Origin: Rhizobium sp. ICMP 5592
GTDB taxonomy: Bacteria; Pseudomonadota; Alphaproteobacteria; Rhizobiales; Rhizobiaceae
Reading direction: 5' to 3'
Assembly (NCBI RefSeq): GCF_009498525.1
Contig: NZ_QSNT01000003.1
Span: forward strand, 1,174,156-1,238,155
Length of the DNA: 64,000 nucleotides
The notes under the pieces: model-generated
Database searches by the model: none
What the model saw: the letters and a program-made list of their open reading frames with translations, nothing else
Told to the model about the DNA's origin: nothing
Program-made: the position numbers and the translations under genes
Shown: positions 18,211 through 26,662 of the stretch, in pieces
Position numbering within the stretch: position 1 is the first letter of the stretch
How the letters are laid out: every line of letters begins with the position of its first letter

Positions 18211-20298
18211 ATGAAGGCGCGGTGGAAAATTGCGATCGGTCTTGGCGCGGCGACCCTCTCGGTGGCGGCGCTGATCCTTGGCCTTGCCGCCGCCGACCGC
18301 GCCTTTCCGCCGCCGCTGGACAGAGCCGGCGTCGTCTCGTCCGAGGTGCTCGATGCCAATGGCGAGTTGTTGCGTGCCTTCGCCACGCCGGAGGGACGCT
18401 GGCGGCTGAAGACCGAGGTCGGCGATGTCGATCCGCAGTTCCTGCGCATGCTGGTTGCCTATGAGGACCGGCGCTTCTACGACCATCACGGCGTCGACCC
18501 GATAGCGTTCGGCCGCGCCTTTCTCCAGCTCGTCACTCACGGCCGCATCGTCTCCGGCGGCTCGACGCTGTCTATGCAGGTGGCGCGCCTGATCGAGCCA
18601 CGCAACGAGCGATCGGTGACGGCCAAGCTGTTGCAGATCGCCCGTGCCATCCAGATCGAGCGGAGGCTCTCCAAGGAACAGATCCTCGACCTCTATCTAA
18701 CGCACGCCCCCTATGGCGGCAATCTGGAGGGCGTGCGCGCCGCAAGCCTTGCCTATTTCGGCAAGGAGCCCCGGCAACTGAGCATCGCGCAGGCGGCCCT
18801 GCTGGTCGCCCTGCCGCAACTGCCGGAAAAGCGCCGCCCCGACCGCAATCTTGCCAGCGCCGAAGCCGCTCGCAAGCGTGTGCTTGCCCGCGCGGCGGTG
18901 GCCGATGTCGTCGGTGACGGCGAGGCGGAGCGGGCAGCACTCGTTCCCGTTCCGGCCAGGCGGCGGCAGTTGCCGGCCTATGCGGCGCATCTCGCTGAGA
19001 CGGCTCTGCGCAAGCAGCCCGATATCATCCAGCATCACACGACGCTGCGCCGGGATATCCAGCAGGGTCTGGAAGCCGTCGCCGACGAGGCCGCCAGGCG
19101 GCTTGGACCGAAGGTCTCGGTCGCCATGGTCATGGCTGACGTGCGGACCGGCGAGATCGTCGGCGAGGTCGGCTCGGCCAATTATTTCGATTCCAGCCGG
19201 TCGGGCTGGATCGATATGACCCGCGTGCTGCGTTCTCCCGGCTCGACGCTGAAACCCTTCATCTACGGCCTTGCCTTCGAAGAGGGATATGTCGCCCAGG
19301 AAACGATCATCGAGGACCGCCCCGCCGATTTCTATGGCTACCGTCCGCGCAATTTCGACATGACCTATCAGGGCGATGTCAGCGTGCGCGAGGCGCTGCA
19401 ACTATCGCTCAACGTCCCCGCCATCCGCCTGCTCAACGCCGTCGGGCCGACGCGGCTGCTGCTGCGCTTCCGCCGCGCCGAGGTGAAGCCGGTGCTGCCG
19501 CCGAACGAGGCGCCGGGCCTTGCCATCGGCCTCGGCGGCGTCGGCATCACGCTCAAGGATCTGGTGCAGCTCTATGCGGGGCTCGCCAATCGCGGCAAGC
19601 CAATGCGGATCGGCGACAGCATTCAGGACCAGCCGGGGCCGATCGATGCCCAGCCGCTGATGGAGCCGGTGGCGGCCTGGAACATCACCGACATTCTTTC
19701 GGATATCATTGCACCGCGCGGCAGCAAGCAGCTCGGCATCGCCTACAAGACCGGCACCAGCTACGGTAATCGCGATGCCTGGTCGATCGGTTATGACGGC
19801 GCGCATGTGCTCGGCGTCTGGGTCGGCCGGCCGAACAATGGCGCGGTGCCGGGGCTGGCGGGTTATGTTTCGGCGGCGCCCATCCTGTTCGAGGCCTTCG
19901 CCAAATCGGGTGTGGCCATCACGCCCTTCCCCTCGCCCCCCATGGGCGCGGTGCGTATTTCCGCGACCGAACTGCCGATCAGCCAGCGGCGCTTTTCCGT
20001 CACCGCCGCCGGTCTCCTGTCAGCCTCGAGCCGTGAACCGGCACCGCAGATCGTCTATCCGCCGGAGGGCGCCCGCATTGATCTCGGCGCCAATGGCGGC
20101 GCCAGTTCGATCATGCCGCTGGTGCTGAAGCTGCAGGGCGGGAGGGCGCCGTTCCGCTGGCTCGCCAACGGCAAGCCGCTGCCCGATCTCTCGCGACGCC
20201 GCACCAACCAATGGGTGCCCGACGGCGCCGGCTATTCGACGCTGACCGTCATCGACGCCGCCGGCCGCGCCGCCAGCGTCAGGGTCTTTGTGGAATAG
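18211..20298 (+). CDS. pbpC: Penicillin-binding protein 1C
   Basis: A 695-residue bifunctional peptidoglycan synthase anchored by one N-terminal helix (about 8-28). The GT51 glycosyltransferase domain (about 45-215) has the catalytic Glu85 in YEDRRFYDHHGVD and GGSTLSMQVARLIEP. The transpeptidase domain has S345-T-L-K (SPGSTLKPF), SLN (QLSLNVPAIR) and K513-T-G-T. The last 90 residues (ASSREPAPQIVYPPEGA onwards) form the C-terminal domain specific to PBP1C. It is coupled to the upstream alpha-2-macroglobulin gene, as in many proteobacteria. Confidence 0.96.
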   Translation: MKARWKIAIGLGAATLSVAALILGLAAADRAFPPPLDRAGVVSSEVLDANGELLRAFATPEGRWRLKTEVGDVDPQFLRMLVAYEDRRFYDHHGVDPIAFGRAFLQLVTHGRIVSGGSTLSMQVARLIEPRNERSVTAKLLQIARAIQIERRLSKEQILDLYLTHAPYGGNLEGVRAASLAYFGKEPRQLSIAQAALLVALPQLPEKRRPDRNLASAEAARKRVLARAAVADVVGDGEAERAALVPVPARRRQLPAYAAHLAETALRKQPDIIQHHTTLRRDIQQGLEAVADEAARRLGPKVSVAMVMADVRTGEIVGEVGSANYFDSSRSGWIDMTRVLRSPGSTLKPFIYGLAFEEGYVAQETIIEDRPADFYGYRPRNFDMTYQGDVSVREALQLSLNVPAIRLLNAVGPTRLLLRFRRAEVKPVLPPNEAPGLAIGLGGVGITLKDLVQLYAGLANRGKPMRIGDSIQDQPGPIDAQPLMEPVAAWNITDILSDIIAPRGSKQLGIAYKTGTSYGNRDAWSIGYDGAHVLGVWVGRPNNGAVPGLAGYVSAAPILFEAFAKSGVAITPFPSPPMGAVRISATELPISQRRFSVTAAGLLSASSREPAPQIVYPPEGARIDLGANGGASSIMPLVLKLQGGRAPFRWLANGKPLPDLSRRRTNQWVPDGAGYSTLTVIDAAGRAASVRVFVE

Positions 20299-20391
20299 CA
20301 TCCGTCACATCCGCGCGATCATGCCGCCCTTCTTTTGCCAGCCGGGGACGTCTGTGCTAATTTACCGGATACTCAAGCGAGGAATGACGAG

Positions 20392-20751
20392 ATGTCGGAA
20401 GAGCAGGCAATCCGTGCGGTTGTTCACCTCTATGTCGATGGCATGGCATTCGCGAATGAGCCGGCGCTACGCAAGGCGCTGCATCCCCGCGCGTCAATCA
20501 TCGGCAATTATCAGGGCGCGGTGGAATGGATGACCCGCGACGAATTCATCGCGGCCATCGTCGAGGAAGGCAGCGCGCCGCCCGGTACAATACCGCTGAT
20601 GGAGATTGAGCTGATCGACATCGAGGGCGATGCCGCGAGCGTCAAGGTCGTCGACGAATTCGCCGGGATGCGGTTTTCGGACTACCTGTCACTGGTGAAG
20701 ATCGACGGACGCTGGAGCGTCGTCAACAAGGTCTATCATTTGCATCGGTGA
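20392..20751 (+). CDS. NTF2-like (SnoaL/lumazine-binding type) protein
   Basis: A 119-residue protein with the cone-shaped NTF2-like fold pattern: N-terminal helix EQAIRAVVHLYVDGMAFANEPALRKALHP, then strands ending DYLSLVKIDGRWSVVNKVYHLHR. This group includes putative lumazine-binding proteins and small dehydratases or isomerases. ATG 20392 follows GCGAGGAATGACGAG. No obvious partner gene; the function is unknown. Confidence 0.82.
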   Translation: MSEEQAIRAVVHLYVDGMAFANEPALRKALHPRASIIGNYQGAVEWMTRDEFIAAIVEEGSAPPGTIPLMEIELIDIEGDAASVKVVDEFAGMRFSDYLSLVKIDGRWSVVNKVYHLHR

Positions 20752-20802
20752 GTGGGCACCGACGGTGTCTCAAAGATACATCGTCTATGCCGAGCCTCTG
20801 AC

Positions 20803-20848
20803 ACCCCCCTCTGTCACTTCGTGACATCTCCCCCACAAGGGGGAGATC
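20803..20848. repeat. Intergenic repeat, left copy of an inverted pair
   Basis: The stretch CCCCCCTCTGTCACTTCGTG followed by ACATCTCCCCCACAAGGGGGAGAT is matched in reverse complement by 20942-20991. It also has internal hairpins (GTCACTTCGTGAC; ATCTCCCCC/GGGGGAGAT). Such elements are common between genes in rhizobia. Confidence 0.82.
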
Positions 20849-20941
20849 GTTGAGAGTTTGCCGCTCACCTTCGTTAAAACAGAGACTTCGGTTTCAACAG
20901 ATACGATGTCGGCTTGAGACGAGAGCACGCCACGAGTTACC

Positions 20942-20991
20942 AATCTCCCCCCTTTGTGGGGGAGATGTCACGTCAGTGACAGAGGGGGGCG
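20942..20991. repeat. Intergenic repeat, right copy of an inverted pair
   Basis: Reverse-complement partner of 20803-20848: AATCTCCCCCCTTTGTGGGGGAGATGTCACG then TCAGTGACAGAGGGGGGC. About 93 bases separate the copies. The remaining part of the 280-base gap 20752-21031 holds nothing I recognise. Confidence 0.82.
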
Positions 20992-21031
20992 CCGCACTCT
21001 CAGCGAATTCAACAATCACGGATAAGAGGTC

Positions 21032-23455
21032 TTACCCCCGCAAAACCCCACCCGTCGTCTTCGTCACATTGGCGACGATCTTCTGCGTCAAGGCTTCGAA
21101 ATCCTCGTCGGTGAGCGTGCGCTCGGCCGGTTGGATCTGGACTTCGATGGCGACCGACTTCTTATCCTCGCCGAGCGACGCGCCCTCGAAAATATCGAAG
21201 ACATTGACGCCGGTGATCAGCTTGCGATCGGCGCCGGTGGCGGCGCGGATGATGGCGCCGGCTTCCACCGACTTGTCGACCACGAAGGCGAAGTCGCGCT
21301 TGACGGCCTGGAAGGGCGAGAGCTCCAGCGCGGGCTTGGTGCGCGTCGCCTTCTTCTTCGGCTCCGACATGGCGTCGATATAGACTTCGAAGCCGGCGAG
21401 AGCACCGGTGACGTCGAGGGCTTCCAGCGTCTTCGGATGGAATTCGCCGAAATAGCCGAGCACGACCTTCGGACCCATCTTGATCGTGCCGGAGCGGCCC
21501 GGATGATACCAGGCAGGACCGCCCTGCTCGATCTGGATATTGCCCATCGGCAGGCCGCAGGCTTCGAGCACCGCCAGCGCATCGGCCTTGGCGTCGAAGA
21601 CATCGACCGGCTTGCCGCCGCCCTTGGCGGCGTTCGACCACATGCGGCCGGAACCGGCAAGCGTCGCCGTGCCGCGACGGATGCCGCCGGCAACGCGGCG
21701 CTGGCCCTCGGGCTTGTCATTCTCGTAAGTGCCGGAGACTTCGAAGATCGCGACGTCGCCATAGCCCTTGTCGGCATTGCGCTGCGCGGCCGAGAGCAGG
21801 CCCGGCAACAGCGACGGGCGCATGTCGGACATGTCGGCGGCAATCGGGTTGGCGAGCTTCAGCGCATTCGACCCGCCGCCGAAGAGCTTGGCCTGGTCTT
21901 CGGAGATGAACGACCAGGTGACGGCTTCCAGCATGCCGCGCGAGGCGAGCGCTCGCTTGGCCGTGCGGGTGCGGATCTGCAATGTCGTCAGAATCTTGCC
22001 GTTGACGGCATTATGGCTGGCGAGCGGCCGCGGCTTGATGTTGTCGACGCCGTGGATACGCATGATCTCTTCAACCAGATCAGCCTTGCCGTCGACATCG
22101 GAGCGCCAAGGCGGAACCGCGACGGAGACGCGCTCGCCGGAGCCCGAAACCGAGAAGCCGAGCTTCGTCAGGATCGATTTGCCCTCTTCCGTCGAGACAT
22201 CGAGCCCCGTCAGACGCTTGACCTCGGAGAAGGGGAAATCGACGATCTTGGCGTCGTAACCCTTATAGCCTTCGACCTTGGCCTTTGCAGCCGTGCCGCC
22301 GCAAAGTTCCAGCACCAGCTCTGTGGTGCGCTCAAGGCCCGGAACCATATATTCCGGATCGACGCCGCGCTCGAAACGGTAGCGGGCATCGGTGATGATG
22401 CCGAGACCACGGCCGCTCTTGGCGATGTTCATCGGATCCCAGAGGGCGGATTCGATCAGCACATCGACGGTGTTTTCGTCGCAGCCGGAATGCTCGCCGC
22501 CCATGATGCCGCCGATCGACTCGATGCCGTTGTCATCGGCAATGACGACATTGTTCGGGCCGAGCTTGTATTCGCGCTGATCGAGCGCCAGCACGGTCTC
22601 GCCATCCCTGGCGCGGCGGACGACAAGGTTGCCCTTGACCTTGGCGGCGTCGAAGACATGCATCGGCCGACCCTGATCGAAGGTCATGTAGTTGGTGATG
22701 TCAACCAGCGCATTGATCGGACGCAGGCCGATCGCCTGCAGCCGCTGCTGCATCCATTTCGGGCTCGGGCCGTTCTTGACGCCGCGCACCAGACGCAGTG
22801 CAAAGCCGGGGCAGAGCCTGATATCGTCAAGCTCAATCTTCACGTCCGTCGACGTCTCACCCTCGATGGCGAAGGAAGGAACGGCGCGCGGCTTCAGCGT
22901 CCCGAGGCCCGAAGCTGCGAGATCGCGGGCGATGCCGTAGACGCCGGTGCAGTCCGGACGGTTCGGCGTCAGGTTGATCTCGATCATCGGATCGTCGAGG
23001 CCGGCATAGGCGGCGAAGCTGGTGCCGACAGGTGCGTTTTCCGGCAGATCGATGATGCCGTCATGGCTGTCGGAGATTTCCAGCTCCTTTTCCGAGCACA
23101 TCATGCCGTGGCTTTCGACGCCACGGATATTGCCGACCGCCAGCGTCACGTCGATGCCGGGAACATAGGTGCCGGGCGCGGCGAAGGCGCCGACGAGGCC
23201 GGCGCGCGCATTCGGAGCACCGCAGACGACCTGGATCGGCTTGCCGGCGCCGATATCGACCATCAGCACCTTGAGGCGATCGGCCTGCGGATGCTTTTCG
23301 GCCGACAGGACCTTGGCGATGACGAAGGGCTTGAAGGCCGCCTTGTCGTCGACGTCTTCGACCTCCAGCCCGATCATCGTCAGGCGGGCGCAGATCTCAT
23401 CGAGCGTGGCGTCCGTTTCCAGGTGCTCTTTCAGCCAGGAGAGTGTGAATTTCAT
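21032..23455 (-). CDS. pheT: Phenylalanine-tRNA ligase beta subunit
   Basis: An 807-residue subunit of the cytoplasmic (alpha-beta)2 enzyme that charges tRNA-Phe. In order: EMAP-type tRNA-binding domain (about 39-150, KPFVIAKVLSAEKHPQADRLKV), B3/B4 editing domain, B5 domain (about 400-475), catalytic-like core, and a C-terminal ferredoxin-fold anticodon-binding domain (about 710-805, ELSPFQAVKRDFAFVVDK). Length fits the family. It follows pheS after 15 bases, forming the usual pheST operon. Confidence 0.98.
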   Translation of the reverse strand: MKFTLSWLKEHLETDATLDEICARLTMIGLEVEDVDDKAAFKPFVIAKVLSAEKHPQADRLKVLMVDIGAGKPIQVVCGAPNARAGLVGAFAAPGTYVPGIDVTLAVGNIRGVESHGMMCSEKELEISDSHDGIIDLPENAPVGTSFAAYAGLDDPMIEINLTPNRPDCTGVYGIARDLAASGLGTLKPRAVPSFAIEGETSTDVKIELDDIRLCPGFALRLVRGVKNGPSPKWMQQRLQAIGLRPINALVDITNYMTFDQGRPMHVFDAAKVKGNLVVRRARDGETVLALDQREYKLGPNNVVIADDNGIESIGGIMGGEHSGCDENTVDVLIESALWDPMNIAKSGRGLGIITDARYRFERGVDPEYMVPGLERTTELVLELCGGTAAKAKVEGYKGYDAKIVDFPFSEVKRLTGLDVSTEEGKSILTKLGFSVSGSGERVSVAVPPWRSDVDGKADLVEEIMRIHGVDNIKPRPLASHNAVNGKILTTLQIRTRTAKRALASRGMLEAVTWSFISEDQAKLFGGGSNALKLANPIAADMSDMRPSLLPGLLSAAQRNADKGYGDVAIFEVSGTYENDKPEGQRRVAGGIRRGTATLAGSGRMWSNAAKGGGKPVDVFDAKADALAVLEACGLPMGNIQIEQGGPAWYHPGRSGTIKMGPKVVLGYFGEFHPKTLEALDVTGALAGFEVYIDAMSEPKKKATRTKPALELSPFQAVKRDFAFVVDKSVEAGAIIRAATGADRKLITGVNVFDIFEGASLGEDKKSVAIEVQIQPAERTLTDEDFEALTQKIVANVTKTTGGVLRG

Positions 23456-23470
23456 CTGATCAATCCTTGC

Positions 23471-24553
23471 TTACGCGCTCAGGCCGCCGAACAGCGTCGG
23501 CATGTCGAGCGGGCGGAAGCCGTAATGGTTCATCCAGCGGACGTCGGCGTTGAAGAAGTCGCGCAGGTCCGGCATGCCGTATTTCAGCATGGCGATGCGG
23601 TCGAGGCCCATGCCCCAGGCAAAGCCCTGATATTCGTCCGGATCCAGCCCACCATGGCGCAGCACGTTCGGATGCACCATGCCGCAGCCGAGGATTTCCA
23701 TCCAGTCGGTGCCCTCGCCGAATTTGACGATCGGGCCGGAACGGTCGCACTGGATATCGACCTCGAAAGAGGGCTCTGTGAAGGGGAAGAAGGACGGGCG
23801 GAAGCGCATCGTCACGTTGTCGACCTCGAAGAAGGTCTTGCAGAATTCTTCCAGCACCCAGCGGATATTGGCGACATTCGCCGTCTTGTCGATGACGAGG
23901 CCCTCGACCTGATGGAACATCGGCGAGTGCGTGGCGTCGCTATCCTGGCGGTAGGTCTTGCCGGGAATGATAATGCGGATCGGCGGCTTCTGCGCTTCCA
24001 TGGTGCGGATCTGCACCGGCGAGGTGTGCGTGCGCAGCACCTTGCGCTCACCCTTTTCGTCCGGCTGGAAGAAGAAGGTGTCGTGCATCTCGCGGGCCGG
24101 ATGCCCTTCGGGGAAATTCAGCGCCGTGAAATTATAATAGTCGGTCTCGACATCCGGACCCTCGGCGATCGAGAAGCCCATGTCGCCGAAGATCGCGGTG
24201 ATCTCGTCGACGATCTGGCTGATCGGATGGATGCGGCCGCGTTCGGCCGGAGACGAGCGCACCGGCAGGCTAACATCGACCGTCTCGGCCTTCAGCTTTG
24301 CGTCGATGGCGGCGTCCTTCAACGCGCCCTTGCGGGCGTTGATCGCGTCGGTGACGGAGTTCTTCAGCGCGTTGATCGCCGCCCCGCGTGTCTGCCGCTC
24401 TTCCGGCGACATCGAACCCAGCGTCTTCAGCAGCTCCGAAACCGAGCCCTTCTTGCCGAGCGCGGCGACCCTCACGGCTTCGATCGACTGCTCGTCGGTC
24501 GCAGCGGCCACCTCGGCCATGAGTTGGGTTTCAAGTGTTACGAGTTCCGTCAT
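23471..24553 (-). CDS. pheS: Phenylalanine-tRNA ligase alpha subunit
   Basis: A 360-residue catalytic subunit that activates phenylalanine with ATP and transfers it to tRNA-Phe. The N-terminal coiled coil (about 1-85) precedes the class II core: HPAREMHDTFF, LRTHTSPVQIRTM, motif 2 region FRPSFFPFTEPSFEVD, and motif 3 WGMGLDRIAMLKYG near residue 320. ATG 24553 follows AGGACCAG. First gene of the pheST operon. Confidence 0.98.
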   Translation of the reverse strand: MTELVTLETQLMAEVAAATDEQSIEAVRVAALGKKGSVSELLKTLGSMSPEERQTRGAAINALKNSVTDAINARKGALKDAAIDAKLKAETVDVSLPVRSSPAERGRIHPISQIVDEITAIFGDMGFSIAEGPDVETDYYNFTALNFPEGHPAREMHDTFFFQPDEKGERKVLRTHTSPVQIRTMEAQKPPIRIIIPGKTYRQDSDATHSPMFHQVEGLVIDKTANVANIRWVLEEFCKTFFEVDNVTMRFRPSFFPFTEPSFEVDIQCDRSGPIVKFGEGTDWMEILGCGMVHPNVLRHGGLDPDEYQGFAWGMGLDRIAMLKYGMPDLRDFFNADVRWMNHYGFRPLDMPTLFGGLSA

Positions 24554-24810
24554 CTGGTCCTGCCTTGCGGGCGGCGGGCTTGAAACGCCGCTCAGTCCGC
24601 GGAATAATGGATGAACGCATGCATCATAAAGCTTGCGGCAACGATGAAGCGTTGCAGATCACTACCCATGTGCAAGCGGCCAATCAACCGGGCAAATGAC
24701 AAAAAGCCGCGGAGAATGCGGACCTTGGCACTTGCCGCCCGATGCGCGATCCGTTTTCCGGGGTTCCGCCCGACAGGACCGCCTGACACGATGGAAAGCA
24801 TATGCTGCAA
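24554..24810. other. Region upstream of pheS
   Basis: Together with the rplT terminator this makes a 328-base gap (24554-24881). It should contain the pheST promoter on the minus strand. I found no T-box and no convincing Phe-rich leader peptide; a tiny frame ending MMHAFIHYSAD (about 24627-24592) is too weak to call. Confidence 0.45.
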
Positions 24811-24848
24811 AACACAAAACCCGCGCCGGTTTCGCCAGCGCGGGTTTC
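24808..24848 (-). terminator. Rho-independent terminator of rpmI-rplT
   Basis: Read on the minus strand, AACCCGCGCTGGC pairs with GCCGGCGCGGGTT, followed by TTGTGTTTT. It lies about 35 bases after the rplT stop. Confidence 0.88.
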
Positions 24849-24881
24849 ATAATGAATTTACGAAAGACGTGCGAAGCGGCG

Positions 24882-25286
24882 TTAGTTAACGGCTGCTTCG
24901 AACTCGTTCTTCGTACCGGCGTCCTTGAGATATTCCAGAGCCTTCTTCGAGGCGGCGACGAGCGCGCCGAAAGCTTCCGTCTCATGGATCGCCATGTCGG
25001 ACAGAACCTTGCGGTCGACTTCGATGCCAGCCTTGGTCAGGCCGTCGATAAAGCGGCCATAGGTCAGGCCGTGTTCGCGGACGGCAGCGTTGATACGCTG
25101 GATCCAGAGAGCGCGGAAGTTGCGCTTGTTCACCTTGCGGTCGCGATAAGCGTACTGCTTGGAACGATCGACAGCGGCCTTGGCGGTCCGGATGGTGTTC
25201 TTGCGGCGGCCGTAGAAGCCACGAGCCTGCTTCAGAACCTTCTTGTGCTTGGCGTGCGAGGTTACGCCTCTTTTTACGCGTGCCAT
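24882..25286 (-). CDS. rplT: 50S ribosomal protein L20
   Basis: A 134-residue basic 23S rRNA-binding protein needed early in large-subunit assembly. It starts MARVKRGVTSHAKHKKVLKQ and has YRDRKVNKRNFRALWIQRIN, as in all L20 proteins. It follows rpmI after 37 bases. L20 represses its own operon in several bacteria, which fits the long leader ahead of rpmI. Confidence 0.98.
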   Translation of the reverse strand: MARVKRGVTSHAKHKKVLKQARGFYGRRKNTIRTAKAAVDRSKQYAYRDRKVNKRNFRALWIQRINAAVREHGLTYGRFIDGLTKAGIEVDRKVLSDMAIHETEAFGALVAASKKALEYLKDAGTKNEFEAAVN

Positions 25287-25323
25287 TTCATGATCTCCTT
25301 AGTCTATAGCGTTACGAATAGTC

Positions 25324-25527
25324 TTAGAGACCGTTCGGCAAGTAGTTCTTGATAACCTTACGACCATCCGGTTCTGCGAGAACCATGGTGCCGCGGGCAT
25401 CGCGAATGAACTTGTTGCTACGCTTGATCATGCCGTGGCGCTTGCCAGCAGCGGCTGCCTTGACCTTGCCGGTTGCGGTGATCTTGAACCGCTTCTTGGC
25501 AGAGGACTTCGTCTTCATCTTGGGCAT
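25324..25527 (-). CDS. rpmI: 50S ribosomal protein L35
   Basis: A 67-residue basic protein, MPKMKTKSSAKKRFKITATG onwards, of the length usual for L35. The ATG at 25525-25527 follows GAAGGAGTAGC. The frame is open upstream for another 52 codons, but that stretch is the untranslated leader. Transcribed with rplT. Confidence 0.98.
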   Translation of the reverse strand: MPKMKTKSSAKKRFKITATGKVKAAAAGKRHGMIKRSNKFIRDARGTMVLAEPDGRKVIKNYLPNGL

Positions 25528-25709
25528 TTTGCTACTCCTTCGATGCTTCCTGGCGCGCTTTGCTAAAAAGCCCTTCCCACAGATCCGGCTAGGCCGGGCT
25601 GCGACAAGGTGCCGGAGCGTTTGTTGTTGAACGGTGGATACGGTGATGAACCATCCCACCAGCATTCTGAACTGCCACGGCATGCCCTGCCGGTCAGTTC
25701 GGACGCGCG

Positions 25710-25738
25710 CTTATAACCGCAGTTGCCTCAGAGTGCAA
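25710..25738 (-). promoter_or_regulatory. Predicted sigma-70 promoter of rpmI-rplT
   Basis: On the minus strand TTGCAC (25738-25733) and TATAAG (25715-25710) are separated by exactly 17 bases. Start of transcription would be near 25703, giving a leader of about 175 bases before rpmI, long enough for translational or attenuation control. No terminator-like structure in the leader is certain. Confidence 0.7.
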
Positions 25739-25796
25739 CGGGCCGGACGCGTGAATCTTTGCAGATCGATGACAGGCATCAACCCCAGGGCATAAA

Positions 25797-25830
25797 AGGA
25801 AAAAGCCGCCCAATGGACGGCTCCGACCTC
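25797..25830 (-). terminator. Rho-independent terminator after infC
   Basis: On the minus strand GAGCCGTCC and GGGCGGCTT pair around ATT-like loop bases, followed by TTTTCCTTTT. It separates infC from the rpmI promoter, so infC is not simply cotranscribed with rpmI-rplT. Confidence 0.85.
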
Positions 25831-25847
25831 TAAACTCTGCCCGCGCC

Positions 25848-26384
25848 TTACTTCGGCGCAAGCACCATCATCATCTGGCGGCCTTCAAGCTTGGGCTCGG
25901 CTTCGACCTTGGCGATCTCAACCGTGTCTTCCTTGACCTGCTGGAGAAGCTTCATGCCGAGTTCCTGGTGAGCCATTTCACGGCCACGGAACTTCAAGGT
26001 CACTTTCACTTTGTCGCCTTCTTCGAAGAAACGGCCGATTGCCTTCATCTTCACCTCATAGTCATGGGTGTCGATGTTCGGGCGCATCTTGATTTCTTTG
26101 ACTTCGACGATCTTCTGCTTCTTGCGTGCCTCGGCCGCCTTCTTCTGGTTGGCGTATTTCAGCTTGCCCAGATCGAGGATCTTGCACACAGGTGCTTCAG
26201 CATTGGGGGAAATCTCCACCAGATCGAGACCGGCCTCCTCTGCCATTCTCAATGCCTGGTCGGTCGGGACGACGCCCAAATTCTGGCCGTCAGCAGCGAT
26301 AAGCTGAACTTTTAGAACCCGAATTTCCCTGTTGGAACGCGGCCCATCCTTCACGGGCGCATCAGTTTTAAAGGGTCTGCGAAT
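25848..26384 (-). CDS. infC: Translation initiation factor IF-3, AUU start codon
   Basis: A 178-residue factor that binds the 30S subunit and checks start codons. The N-domain (RSNREIRVLKVQLIAADGQN) is joined by a basic linker (NQKKAAEARKKQKIVEVKEIK) to the C-domain. The most likely start is ATT at 26384-26382, nine bases after GGAG, giving RRPFKTDAP as the next residues. The alternative in-frame GTG at 26397-26399 overlaps that Shine-Dalgarno and has none of its own. AUU starts are the classic means by which IF-3 lowers its own translation, known from E. coli infC. If GTG is used the protein gains five residues. Confidence 0.93.
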   Translation of the reverse strand: MRRPFKTDAPVKDGPRSNREIRVLKVQLIAADGQNLGVVPTDQALRMAEEAGLDLVEISPNAEAPVCKILDLGKLKYANQKKAAEARKKQKIVEVKEIKMRPNIDTHDYEVKMKAIGRFFEEGDKVKVTLKFRGREMAHQELGMKLLQQVKEDTVEIAKVEAEPKLEGRQMMMVLAPK

Positions 26385-26662
26385 GGTCGTATTCTCCACG
26401 AATTGTTACGGATAGCTGCAGCGTCTCGCTCCCGTCGGCGCAACTGACGGAAATGTCGTAAAAGCTGTGTTGAAGTCAATAGCATGGCGCCAGGAAAAAA
26501 TCACCTCCCGCGCGTCATTACTATGCCGCACAGTCTCAAGATGCGCAAAGGACACAGTAATAAGCTCGAATAGCACAGGATGCCTGGAAAGATCGAGAGG
26601 ATTTTTGGGGCCACATGCGCGCGAATCTGCTTTAAGGAGCGGAAAATTCCGGGAGTTTCTTG

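Noticed and set aside
21131..24583. Very long open frame on the plus strand opposite pheST (over 1100 codons)
   Set aside because: It is antisense to two unmistakable genes, low in protein-like character (runs of Arg, Asp, His, Gly), and has no ribosome-binding site; a by-product of GC-rich codon use.
24592..24630. Possible leader peptide MMHAFIHYSAD before pheS
   Set aside because: Only one Phe and no terminator/antiterminator pair follows; too weak to call attenuation.
25528..25683. In-frame upstream extension of rpmI by 52 codons
   Set aside because: L35 has a standard length from ATG 25527 with a good ribosome-binding site; the extension is leader RNA.
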